From JAHEKO01 sp965212505 (lineage in GTDB: Bacteria; Acidobacteriota; Thermoanaerobaculia; Multivoradales; JAHEKO01), in NCBI GenBank assembly GCA_965212505.1, contig OZ243123.1, positions 2,542,001-2,606,000 of the forward strand: a stretch of DNA of 64,000 bases, in the 5' to 3' direction. The notes below the pieces were generated by a model. It was not told where the DNA came from, made no database searches, and was given only the letters and a program-made list of their open reading frames with translations. Shown piece by piece: positions 9,513-17,784 of the stretch (its first letter is position 1; each line of letters opens with the position of its first letter). A program made the translations under genes and the position numbers.

Positions 9513-12500
9513 ATGAGCAACTGCAGATCACTCGCCGGCCAAGCCTTCTCCCTGAGTCTCGCCCTCACGCTCTACGCAACGGGCGCCGAGGCACAGAACC
9601 TCCACTGGAACGCAGCCGGAACTCCCTCTGACAGCTTCGAACTGACGGACGGTCCTGTCCCCGGCGCACAGCCCGGCGACCAGGTCTTCACCGCGACCAA
9701 TACCTGCGACTCGTCCACCGTCCGAGCGACGTTCGGGAACCCAACCGGAGTCGCCGATCCGGGCGAACCTTTCGTCGGTCTGCGGACCGCCGACACGATC
9801 GACTGGTGGATCGAAGGTTCCGCGTTCGACGACCCGCTTACCGCAGAAAACGACGCGCGCCACACCCTCACTCTCGAGTTCCTCGGTGATCCGGTCGAGG
9901 ATCTGCAGTTCACGATTTTCGACATCGACCGCGGCGGCTGGGAGGATCAGTACCTGATCAGCGGAACCTTCGTCAGCGCCGTCAACGTGACCGCGACGAC
10001 CTGTGGCTCTTCCATCTCGTGCGGCGGCTCCGGCACATCGTTGGTCACCGCGACAGGGACGGGCGGCGCTCCGTTCGGCGGAGCGGCAGGCAACCTCGTC
10101 GTCACCATCCCGGGGCCGGTCCAGGAGGTCAACATCGTCTACCAGGTCGGCCCTGCTGACAACGACTCGACCGGTTTCAACGGCGACCAGCTGACCGGCA
10201 TCAGTGACATGTCCTTCGCCTGCTCGACGGTGCCCATCACACTCTCGTCCTTCCTCGCGAGTCCCGCCCGCGGAGGCGAGGCCCGCTTCGACTGGACCAC
10301 CGCCACCGAGACCGCAAACGTCGGCTTCCACATCTACGGGGAGGTCGACGGCGAGTGGAAACGATTGAATCGCCGACTCCTCCCGAGCCACAGCCTCGAC
10401 TCACTCGCACCACGTTCCTATGAAACCCGGTTGCGCACTTTCGGCGCTCGCCAATTCATGGTTGCCGACGTCGACACACGGGGTCGGCAGACGATGCACG
10501 GTCCGTTCGAGCTCGGCACGGCTTCCGGAGTTCCAGCAACCGCCGAGCCCTTCGACTGGGGTCCGATTCGGGAACGCCATGAGGCTCGCACAGCCGAGCG
10601 GCGGCAGGCTCGGCGAGTCGGCGCGTCCGCGCCCTTGGCTCGCAAGTCGACAACCAACGCACTCGAATCGAGCCCGGCGGGCTACGAGCTCCGCGTTTCG
10701 ACCGCCGGCCTCTATCGAGTGCCGTTCGAGTCGGTGCCGGGCCTGGCAGGCGTGGCCGTCGAGACGCTAGCGGTCACCCAGAAAGGGAAGCCGCTTCAGA
10801 TTCACGTGGGTGGCAATGAAGAGACCGGGCTCTTCGGGCCGGGCGGCTACGTCGACTTCTACGGCAGGTCGCTCTCGACGCTTTACACCGACACGAACGT
10901 CTACCAGCTCCGATCGGACGCCGCTTCGGCTCTTCGAGGGCGGGTCGCCGAGCAGAGGCTCCGCGGCCGACCGGTGACCTCCTACGTCGCCGAGAGGCGC
11001 ATCGAGAAGCAGGTGGCCTACAGCTTCGCATCGCCTAACGGCGACCCGTGGTACGAGGCGTCGATCCTCGCCTACGATGAGCCCGCGTCGAAGAGCTTCG
11101 AGTTCGAGGTCGACCGCCTCAGTAGCGGAGACCAGACCCTCATGGTCGACCTGTGGGGGGTCACCGACTGGCCCGACCTGCGGCCCGACCACCATGTGAC
11201 GATTGCGCTCAACGGGCAGACGGTGGCGGACGAGTGGTTCGACGGCCTCTCGGAGCAGGCGCTCGAAATCCCACTGGCGCCGGGGCAACTCGTGAGCGGC
11301 ACCAATGAGCTGACGATCACCTCGCTCGGCGACACCGGCGCTCGTTACGACCTGATCCACGTCGACGGCTACGGCGCCCGCTTCGGCCGGCGACCCGTGG
11401 CAGTGGACGATCGATTCTCCGCCGTCGTACAAGGGCCGGTGCTTAGCATTGCCGGCTTCTCCTCGAGTGACGTCATCGCCTACCGACAGCTCAACAACGG
11501 CTTCGTGCGTATCGCCAACGCAACCCCGGTCGCGGATCGACGCGGGACCTATCGAGTGCGCGTACCCGGCTCTCGTCATCGTGAGTGGAACTATCTCGTT
11601 TCGACGCTCGACGCGCTCCTCGAGCCCGAAATCGCACCACTGCCCGAGGCCGTGCCGATCGACACCCGCCACGCCGAGTACGTCGTCATCTCGCACCCTG
11701 ATTTCCTCGGCGGCCTCGACCGTCTCGTCGCTGCACGCGAGGCCGACGGTCTGAGCGTCAAGGTCGTCGACGTGGAGCAGATCTACCTGCAGTACAGCAG
11801 TGGTGTCTTCGACCCGGAGGCGATCCGGCTCTTTATCGCCGACTCGATCCGGAGTCTCGGCGGCCGCTACTTCCTCCTTGTCGGTGGCGACACGTACGAC
11901 TACTTCGACCACCTCGGCATCGGCTCGATCAGCTTCATCCCCAGCATCTACGCGGCCACCCACTCGGTCGTGAACTTCGCACCGTCCGATGCCAGCTTCA
12001 CAGACGTCTCACTCGACGGTAAACCGAACGCCGCCATTGGCAGGTTCCCGGTGCGTACGCCCGACGAGCTCGAGTTGATGATCGACAAGACGCTCGCCTA
12101 CTCCGCCGCCTCGGGTCGCGCCGTCTTCGCCGCCGACGAGAGCGATGGGGCCTACTCGTTCGCCGATTTGAGCGACGAACTGGGTGGCGTTCTCAGCCGC
12201 ATGGCGGTCGAAACCGCTTATCTCGACGAGCTCACCGTCAACGACGCGCGCGCGACGCTCATGGACGCAATCGACCAGGGCGCTGCGCTCACCCACTACT
12301 TCGGGCACTCAGGTCCCGCAGCCTGGACATTCCGCGGGCTCTTCGGTTCTACCGATGCGGACCGCCTGACCAACCACCACAGTCCAACCGTCGCGCTGCA
12401 GTGGGGCTGCTGGGGCGGCTACCACTCGGTGCCGCAGTTCGACACCCTCAGCCATCGCCTCCTTCTCGGCGGAGCGCATGGCGCGGCGGCGGTGCTCGGC

Positions 12501-12686
12501 GCATCCTCTCTCACGGAAGTCGCCTCCGACCGCGAGCTCGCCAGACGCGTTTATCAGCATCTGTCGATTCCCGGCACCCGACTCGGCGACGCCATTCAGC
12601 TCGCCAAGTCCGACCTTGGCGCGAGCTACCGCGACGTGCTGCTGAGCATGACGCTCCTCGGCGACCCGGCGCTGGTCATCGACTGA
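9513..12686 (+). CDS. Secreted C25 (gingipain-like) cysteine peptidase
   Basis: The protein has 1057 residues. ATG 9513 is chosen because GAGGAA lies 5 nt upstream; a TTG at 9498 is in frame. A signal peptide (about residues 1-28, ending near GAEA) is followed by an N-terminal domain of about 200 residues, then a module containing FDWTTATETANVGFHIY that is shared with the giant divergent protein. A beta-rich region with DHHVTIALNGQ follows. The C25 domain at about residues 720-1057 has the expected catalytic His in FGHSGPAAW (H932) and Cys in WGCWGGY (C966). Their 34-residue spacing fits gingipain R. The protein ends directly after the peptidase domain, without a visible sorting tail. Its last codons overlap the convergent cyclase gene by 11 nt. 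The role may be degradation of external protein, or processing of a neighbouring product. Confidence 0.87.
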   Translation: MSNCRSLAGQAFSLSLALTLYATGAEAQNLHWNAAGTPSDSFELTDGPVPGAQPGDQVFTATNTCDSSTVRATFGNPTGVADPGEPFVGLRTADTIDWWIEGSAFDDPLTAENDARHTLTLEFLGDPVEDLQFTIFDIDRGGWEDQYLISGTFVSAVNVTATTCGSSISCGGSGTSLVTATGTGGAPFGGAAGNLVVTIPGPVQEVNIVYQVGPADNDSTGFNGDQLTGISDMSFACSTVPITLSSFLASPARGGEARFDWTTATETANVGFHIYGEVDGEWKRLNRRLLPSHSLDSLAPRSYETRLRTFGARQFMVADVDTRGRQTMHGPFELGTASGVPATAEPFDWGPIRERHEARTAERRQARRVGASAPLARKSTTNALESSPAGYELRVSTAGLYRVPFESVPGLAGVAVETLAVTQKGKPLQIHVGGNEETGLFGPGGYVDFYGRSLSTLYTDTNVYQLRSDAASALRGRVAEQRLRGRPVTSYVAERRIEKQVAYSFASPNGDPWYEASILAYDEPASKSFEFEVDRLSSGDQTLMVDLWGVTDWPDLRPDHHVTIALNGQTVADEWFDGLSEQALEIPLAPGQLVSGTNELTITSLGDTGARYDLIHVDGYGARFGRRPVAVDDRFSAVVQGPVLSIAGFSSSDVIAYRQLNNGFVRIANATPVADRRGTYRVRVPGSRHREWNYLVSTLDALLEPEIAPLPEAVPIDTRHAEYVVISHPDFLGGLDRLVAAREADGLSVKVVDVEQIYLQYSSGVFDPEAIRLFIADSIRSLGGRYFLLVGGDTYDYFDHLGIGSISFIPSIYAATHSVVNFAPSDASFTDVSLDGKPNAAIGRFPVRTPDELELMIDKTLAYSAASGRAVFAADESDGAYSFADLSDELGGVLSRMAVETAYLDELTVNDARATLMDAIDQGAALTHYFGHSGPAAWTFRGLFGSTDADRLTNHHSPTVALQWGCWGGYHSVPQFDTLSHRLLLGGAHGAAAVLGASSLTEVASDRELARRVYQHLSIPGTRLGDAIQLAKSDLGASYRDVLLSMTLLGDPALVID

Positions 12687-14451
12687 AGCGACGACGCCAC
12701 AGCTCGAACGCCACGCAGTTCCAGAGGGTGACGTCTCCGGCGGGCCCGGCGGGTCGTTCGAGCGCGGCCTCCACCCAGTCGCGCCGCACGAAGCGGGGCC
12801 AGACCGCGTCATCCGCGTGGAGCAGTCGGCGCCAGCCCTCACGGACTGCGCCGCGCATCGAGTCTTCGAAGATCGGCGTCAGGCGGGTCGGATCGGTACG
12901 CGCCAACACCTCTTCGGGTAGACGTCCCGCCATCGCACGGCGAGCAATCTCCTTGAACCGACTATGGCGGTAAAGCTCGTAGGCCGGTAGCGAGAGCATG
13001 AACTCGATCAACCGGCGATCGCGGTACGGATGGCGTAGATCGACTCCCGCCGAAGCCGCATGGAACGTCTCGAGCGACAGGCTCCTCGCCGGCCGCGTCC
13101 CGGCGACCGCGGACACGCGCGGATCGGCTAGGAACCCCGAGTCGGTCGACGGGTCGCGCCAAGCGGCAGCGGCTTCGTCGGTGAGCCAGGCGGGAGGGCC
13201 CGACCGCCGCGGACGTCCCAGGCCGGCGCGCCGGAGGCTGGTGCGAGCTCCGGACTTCGTCAGGTCGCCGAGCAACTCGGAGACGGCACCAGCCCACGAC
13301 TCCGCCGTCGCGAGGTCGCGCACCCAGCGCTCGAAGCCGGTGTAGAGCGCGTCGGCGGAGCCACCCGACAGAAGGACCGTTCGCCCCCACGTAGTGGCCG
13401 CACCGTAGGCGCTCGCCTTGAGTCGCCGATATGGATTCTCTTCGGGGCTGCTCGGGTTGAGACAGAGCCCGCCGCTGTTGGGCGACGGACCGAGGTCGTC
13501 GCCGACGAACTGGCGCGACTCGAGCCCGAGAGACTCGACCACCGAATCAATGTAAGCGCGTTCGTCGCTCGACGGGAAGCGCTCGAAGACCCAAGAAACG
13601 ACCCCAACCCGACCGCCGGAGACCGCAGCGAGAGAGGTCGAGTCGAGGCCGCCACTCATCAGCACGGCGGCCCCTGCCACCCCGCGGAGCCGACTTTCGA
13701 CCGCCAGACCGAGAAGGTGACGGTACTCCTCGGCGAGCTCCCGCTCGGGGCCCGAGGCGCTCCCCCCCGGTTCCGGCGGATTCCAGTACCGAACTGTCTC
13801 CGCAGGCGAGGCGTCGGCGCGCATGTAGCAGGCCGGGCGGAGTTCATGCACGCCCTCGAAGAACGTCGATCCGTCCCACGGCACCTGCCCGGCGAAATAC
13901 TCGACCAGACGAGGCTCGTGTAGCTGCCGAGAGAGGCGCGGATGCGCAAGCAGACTCGCTTCCTCCGAGGCGACCACCACTTCGTCGCCGAGGTCGGTGT
14001 AGAAGAGGGTGCGATCGCCGAGAGGATCACGTACCAGCAGACAGGCATCTCTCGCGAAGTCGGCAAGCACAAAAGCGAACGGCCCGATGAAACGACCGCA
14101 ACACTCCTCCCCCCACTCCGCGAACGCTCTCAACACGAGCTGCGCATCGGAGAGGCCGCCGAGCTCGGCACGAGCGCCCAGGCCGGAGATCAACTCGTCT
14201 CGATTGTCGAGACGGCCGTCGAAGAGCAGCGCACGGTCACCCTCCCGAACCGGCTGAGTCTCGTCCGCCTCCTCTGGCGTGACCCACCGACCGACGTGTC
14301 CTAGCGCGAATCGCCCCTCGACCAGCGTTCCAGCCGTCTGCCCGCCGCGATGCGCCAGCCGATCGGTCATCGATCGCAGAGCGGACATCCGCTCCCCGTC
14401 GGCGAGGTTCGGCTCCTGCGTTCGACGGAAAATGGCGGCGAAGGCACTCAT
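12676..14451 (-). CDS. Asparagine-synthetase-like lasso cyclase (C protein)
   Basis: The 591-residue protein has the asparagine synthase B fold: a class-II glutaminase-like N-terminal domain (1-220) and an ATP-pyrophosphatase domain with the P-loop SGGLDSTS (266-273). The N-terminus reads MSAFAAIF, so the Cys2 needed for glutamine hydrolysis is Ser. This is usual for lasso cyclases and unusual for true asparagine synthetases. Lasso cyclases adenylate a core Asp/Glu side chain and join it to the new N-terminal amine. The gene is divergent from the kinase, B2 and PqqD genes, with only about 40 bp between, so they probably share a control region. The neighbours make a lasso role much likelier than asparagine synthesis. 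Many EPS loci also carry degenerate AsnB proteins of unknown role, so the assignment depends on context. Confidence 0.8.
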   Translation of the reverse strand: MSAFAAIFRRTQEPNLADGERMSALRSMTDRLAHRGGQTAGTLVEGRFALGHVGRWVTPEEADETQPVREGDRALLFDGRLDNRDELISGLGARAELGGLSDAQLVLRAFAEWGEECCGRFIGPFAFVLADFARDACLLVRDPLGDRTLFYTDLGDEVVVASEEASLLAHPRLSRQLHEPRLVEYFAGQVPWDGSTFFEGVHELRPACYMRADASPAETVRYWNPPEPGGSASGPERELAEEYRHLLGLAVESRLRGVAGAAVLMSGGLDSTSLAAVSGGRVGVVSWVFERFPSSDERAYIDSVVESLGLESRQFVGDDLGPSPNSGGLCLNPSSPEENPYRRLKASAYGAATTWGRTVLLSGGSADALYTGFERWVRDLATAESWAGAVSELLGDLTKSGARTSLRRAGLGRPRRSGPPAWLTDEAAAAWRDPSTDSGFLADPRVSAVAGTRPARSLSLETFHAASAGVDLRHPYRDRRLIEFMLSLPAYELYRHSRFKEIARRAMAGRLPEEVLARTDPTRLTPIFEDSMRGAVREGWRRLLHADDAVWPRFVRRDWVEAALERPAGPAGDVTLWNCVAFELWRRRFSR

Positions 14452-14492
14452 GCGGCCGCTCGCACTCTATCGTCCTCACGTAGACTGAAGGA

Positions 14493-15446
14493 GTGAGCGA
14501 GAGAGTGCCCCTGGCGTTCCCGCCCCTCGAGAGCGTCGTGATCCTGGACGGAGCCCCCGAGCGGGTCCACCAACTCCTCACGCGGCGTTGGATGGCGGAA
14601 CCACTCTCCGCCGAGCCCGCCTCCGCGTTCCAGATTCTCTGGGGCGTCAAGGAGGGCGTCGGCGAGGCGGCGGGCTCGCCCTCCTGGGCCGTTCGATGGG
14701 AGCCCACCGAGGAGCTCGGGCAGCTGGTCAACGACACCGGGCGCGTCCTGCTGGTCCCCGGCGGCTCGAGCTCTCGGGTCGAGCTCGAGCCGGACTTCGT
14801 CGATCGCCCCGCCGGGCTCGAGGCGCTGGTCGAGGCGACCCTCGCGCACGCTCTGGCCGCTCAGGGCGAGTGTTTCCTCCACGCCGCCGCATTCGAGCTC
14901 AGCGGCCGCAGGCCGCTCGTCGTCGGCGAGACCGGCGCCGGAAAGTCGACGCTGACCGCCGCCGCCGTTGCGGCGGGCGGGCGTGCTGTCTCCGACGACA
15001 GCCTCCTTCTCGGCGTGCACGACAACCGCCCCCTGGTCAGGAGCGCGCGCCGCGACCTTTGGTTGCGTCCCGGCTCGCGCGGACTTCTTCCGGCCCTCAA
15101 CGCACGTGGTCTCGGGCACGAGCTCGGGCCGGACGGGCGTTTCCGAGTCGGCAGGGACAACCGAGGCTTTGTCGACGCGATCCAGCCGGACTGCCTCGTC
15201 GTCGTCGCAGGACGAGGTGCCCTCGCAGCCCGGCCGCTCACTCAGGCCGACGCTCTGGCGACGCTCCTACGCAGCACCTCGAGCCTGTACATGACGGACG
15301 AGCGCTTCTCCGAGCGCCAGGTCAAACTACTATCGCTCCTCACCCGATACGCCGAGCATCTGCCGGCGATCGGCCTTCGGATCGACCGATCGCCCCTCGA
15401 AGGGAAGGCGGAATCTCTCGCAGCGCTCATCGATCTGCTTCCCTAA
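14493..15446 (+). CDS. HPr-kinase-like ATP-dependent kinase of the RiPP cluster
   Basis: The 317-residue protein has a C-terminal P-loop kinase domain related to HPr Ser kinase: CFLHAAAFE, then Walker A GETGAGKST (145-153), then VSDDSLLL (an acidic pair). The N-terminal 120 residues are not recognisable. Such kinases occur in lasso clusters (paeninodin type), where they phosphorylate the C-terminal Ser of the peptide, and in HPr-rel-A systems linked to PqqD proteins in exopolysaccharide loci. No PTS genes are nearby. GTG 14493 overlaps its own GAAGGAG; an in-frame GTG at 14505 has that site at 11 nt and may be the real start (313 residues). It is followed after 9 nt by B2. The predicted precursor lacks a C-terminal Ser, so the substrate is open. 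Confidence 0.75.
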   Translation: MSERVPLAFPPLESVVILDGAPERVHQLLTRRWMAEPLSAEPASAFQILWGVKEGVGEAAGSPSWAVRWEPTEELGQLVNDTGRVLLVPGGSSSRVELEPDFVDRPAGLEALVEATLAHALAAQGECFLHAAAFELSGRRPLVVGETGAGKSTLTAAAVAAGGRAVSDDSLLLGVHDNRPLVRSARRDLWLRPGSRGLLPALNARGLGHELGPDGRFRVGRDNRGFVDAIQPDCLVVVAGRGALAARPLTQADALATLLRSTSSLYMTDERFSERQVKLLSLLTRYAEHLPAIGLRIDRSPLEGKAESLAALIDLLP

Positions 15447-15455
15447 ACTCAGCGT

Positions 15456-15869
15456 ATGACGCGTCTCGTCCGACGCACACGCCTCCTGCTCCGCGCCTGG
15501 CGACTGGTGTCGCTCGCGCAGGCGCTCCGATCAGGCGCCCGCTTGGAGGAGGTTCGGAATCGGATGACCGAAGCGGTGCCGCCAACCGCCACCGTGTCGA
15601 CGTCCGACGCACTCTGGGCCTCGGCCTGGGCTGCACGCATCGGACGGCGGCTCCTCGGGCGTCTCGACACCTGCCTCGTCCGCGCTCTGGTGGCCGGCTC
15701 TCTGATCGGGGATCACGAGGTGACACTCTGCATCGGCGTCCACCGGCCCTGGGCCACTGGCGACCTTCTGGACGCACACGCCTGGGTTACCGTCGGCGAA
15801 TCGGTGCCCGAGCCACAGCCGGCAGCCTCGCTCTACGAGAGGGTTTTCACGCTACCCTTCCGGGGATGA
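15456..15869 (+). CDS. Lasso peptide B2 leader peptidase (transglutaminase-like)
   Basis: The 137-residue protein has the size and layout of stand-alone B2 proteins: a basic, helical N-terminus, then the catalytic Cys in DTCLVRALVAGSL (C73) and the catalytic His in DAHAWVTVGE (H108). The acidic third residue is less clear. B2 enzymes cut the leader from the core just before cyclisation and need the partner RRE protein, which is encoded next with an ATGA overlap. The family pattern HAWV after a segment like LCIGV is distinctive. The gene starts 9 nt after the kinase gene, so kinase, B2 and PqqD look co-transcribed. Confidence 0.8.
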   Translation: MTRLVRRTRLLLRAWRLVSLAQALRSGARLEEVRNRMTEAVPPTATVSTSDALWASAWAARIGRRLLGRLDTCLVRALVAGSLIGDHEVTLCIGVHRPWATGDLLDAHAWVTVGESVPEPQPAASLYERVFTLPFRG

Positions 15870-16156
15870 CCTCTCTGCCCGCGCTCGCCGACGCCCTCGC
15901 GTCCGATCGTTTCAGCCGTAAGACCCTTGCCGACGGTAGCGGTGTACTCCTCGACGTTCAGTCGATGCGGGTTCTCAGCCTCAACACCACCGGGATGTTT
16001 GTCCTGGAGGAGATCGCCGGCGGCGCAGCAACCGAGAAGTTGGTCGAGGATCGACTCACGGAGGCCTTCGAGGTCGACACGGAGACTGCGGGTCGGGATT
16101 TGCGGGAGCTCCTCGTGCGGCTCGAACGCCATCTTCTCGGACCCCTCACATCTTGA
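15866..16156 (+). CDS. PqqD-family RiPP recognition protein (lasso B1)
   Basis: The 96-residue PqqD-like winged-helix protein includes GVLLDVQSMRVLSLNTTGMFVLEEIAGG and an acidic helix with DRLTEAFEVD. This is the usual RRE pattern in which a strand and helix bind the leader peptide around YxxPxLxxxG. The ATG overlaps the B2 stop (ATGA), and the next gene starts TTG on its stop (TTGA), so translation is coupled. With B2 it makes the split B1/B2 protease typical of actinobacterial and other non-proteobacterial lasso clusters. A PqqD of the HPr-rel-A kind is the alternative reading, since a kinase of that type lies two genes upstream. Confidence 0.8.
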   Translation: MTSLPALADALASDRFSRKTLADGSGVLLDVQSMRVLSLNTTGMFVLEEIAGGAATEKLVEDRLTEAFEVDTETAGRDLRELLVRLERHLLGPLTS

Positions 16157-17784
16157 GACGAGCCCTGGCGATTGCAATCGGTGCGGTCGGTGTGCTTCTC
16201 GCGGGCGCCGACTACCAGAGCTATGCCGACGTTCAGACCTGGGCACGCACCGAGATGGTTCATCAGGGCCTCGACACTCGCCACGCGGAGCTCGCAGGAG
16301 AGGTGCGACGGCGCTACGACCCGGTTCACGCTCGCTTGCGAATCGCCCAAGCGCTCCTGAACGACGAGCTCGACCGCCGGTGGCTCGCAGGTCTCACGGA
16401 AGAAGAGATTGCCACCGAATTGGAACGCGGACCGGCACGGCTTCGCGCCGCGTCGGAGATTGCGCGCGAAGCGTGGCCAGCCCGCGCCGCCTCCTGGCAG
16501 GCCGCCATGATCCTCGGCGGCTCCACCTATCTCGACCGCTTCCGCTCCAACGATCCCCGCTTCCTCGCAGAACGAGACGCCTGGGAGAAGCCGCTCCGAG
16601 CCGCCCTCGAGTTGGCGCCGGCCGAGCGTGGGCCGCTACGCTTCCTCGCCTCGGCCTACATCGGCAACTGGGCCTCACTCGATCGGGAGGAGCGGCAGGC
16701 CACCACGGAACTGGTCGCCCGCGCCTTCGAAGAACGCCGCACGTACGAACTGCTGGTTCGCGACTGGCTCCGGGTCGCCTCCTCACGAAGTCAGGCATTG
16801 GCAACGGTGCCGGCGAGGCCCTGGGCCTGGCGAGTCCTCGAACAGCACTTCACCGAACTTGGCGATTGGGAGCTCTTCGTCGAGGCGCGGCGCCGCTGGT
16901 ACGAGACTCTCGCGGTAGACATCGTGCGAGAGCTCGACGAAGTCGAGCTACTGCTCACTGGCGGCGAAGTACGAGACGCGCGCAGCCGACTCCTCCATCT
17001 GCTCGAGCGCATCCCCCACTCGGGCGACTACGCGCCGCAGGTGGAGCGCCTTCTAAACCTGCTGCCGGCGGGTCCAGTCGGAGCCGGGACGGCAGCAACC
17101 TTCGAGGCCTGGCTGGCCTGGGCGTTCGAACACTGCGTACGAGAAGCGTGCCCGCTCTCACCGGAGAGCATCAGTCGCCTGGCGCGCCTCACGACCGACC
17201 TCGCTCCGGAGTCCCGCGCACTGGCCGCGTTGGCTGCGGGGGACTTCCCACGCGCCGAGTTGATCGAACGACGCTACTCTACGCACGCCAACGAAACCTG
17301 GGCCGGCTACCACCTGCTCAAAGCCGAGCTTTTGCTGAGACTAGATCGGCTCGCCGACGCTGACGCCAGCCTCGCGCAGCTCTCCTCGGCCTTTCGGACC
17401 GAGCCCCGGTACTGGCTGGCCGAGCGGGATCTGGCCACTGCACTCGACGAAGAGGGCCGCCATGACCTCGCCGACCTGCGCCTCGGAGAACTAGCCGACA
17501 GCCGCTGGAGCGAAGCCGCCTGGGAGCGAACCGAAGGGCGCTACCGACTCGAACTCTTGCCGACTCGGGCGGCCGATGGCATTTCGATCGAGGTCGTGGG
17601 TGCTGCGGCGGGCGGCAGCGTGGTCGAGGTCTACCTCGACGGTCGTCTGCTCGATATCCGACGCAGCTCACGCTCACGTGCGATCTACCGATTCGACCAA
17701 CCGCTCTCGCCGGAGCTGCATCAGCTTTCGCTCCGCTTCCACACCGGCGGCTCAGTGCGGCCGGGCGACGTCGAGCTACTCTGA
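16153..17784 (+). CDS. TPR-like helical repeat protein, exported or membrane-anchored
   Basis: The 543-residue protein starts at TTG 16153 on the PqqD stop codon. An N-terminal hydrophobic segment (LAIAIGAVGVLLAGADY) fits a signal anchor. The rest is rich in Ala, Leu and Arg helices with TPR-like pairs (for example LRIAQALLNDELDRRWLAGL and WAGYHLLKAELLLRLDRLADADASLAQL). The last 90 residues look beta-rich (ISIEVVGAAAGGSVVEVYLDGRLLDIRRS). It ends 9 nt inside the convergent O-antigen ligase gene. TPR proteins often accompany Wzy/ligase proteins in polysaccharide loci. The coupling to PqqD could also tie it to the RiPP operon. No specific function is recognised. Confidence 0.6.
   Translation: MRRALAIAIGAVGVLLAGADYQSYADVQTWARTEMVHQGLDTRHAELAGEVRRRYDPVHARLRIAQALLNDELDRRWLAGLTEEEIATELERGPARLRAASEIAREAWPARAASWQAAMILGGSTYLDRFRSNDPRFLAERDAWEKPLRAALELAPAERGPLRFLASAYIGNWASLDREERQATTELVARAFEERRTYELLVRDWLRVASSRSQALATVPARPWAWRVLEQHFTELGDWELFVEARRRWYETLAVDIVRELDEVELLLTGGEVRDARSRLLHLLERIPHSGDYAPQVERLLNLLPAGPVGAGTAATFEAWLAWAFEHCVREACPLSPESISRLARLTTDLAPESRALAALAAGDFPRAELIERRYSTHANETWAGYHLLKAELLLRLDRLADADASLAQLSSAFRTEPRYWLAERDLATALDEEGRHDLADLRLGELADSRWSEAAWERTEGRYRLELLPTRAADGISIEVVGAAAGGSVVEVYLDGRLLDIRRSSRSRAIYRFDQPLSPELHQLSLRFHTGGSVRPGDVELL

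Noticed and set aside
9247..9531. A 94-residue minus-strand ORF upstream of the precursor candidate
   Set aside because: It overlaps the start of the plus-strand protease, lacks a family likeness and has no ribosome site; considered as a second precursor but has no leader motif.
8948..9631. A 227-residue plus-strand frame across the divergent intergenic region
   Set aside because: It runs antisense to the precursor and overlaps the protease start in another frame; composition is not protein-like.
12676..14451. True asparagine synthetase
   Set aside because: Cys2 of the glutaminase site is Ser and the gene lies beside B2 and PqqD genes, so a lasso-type cyclase fits better.
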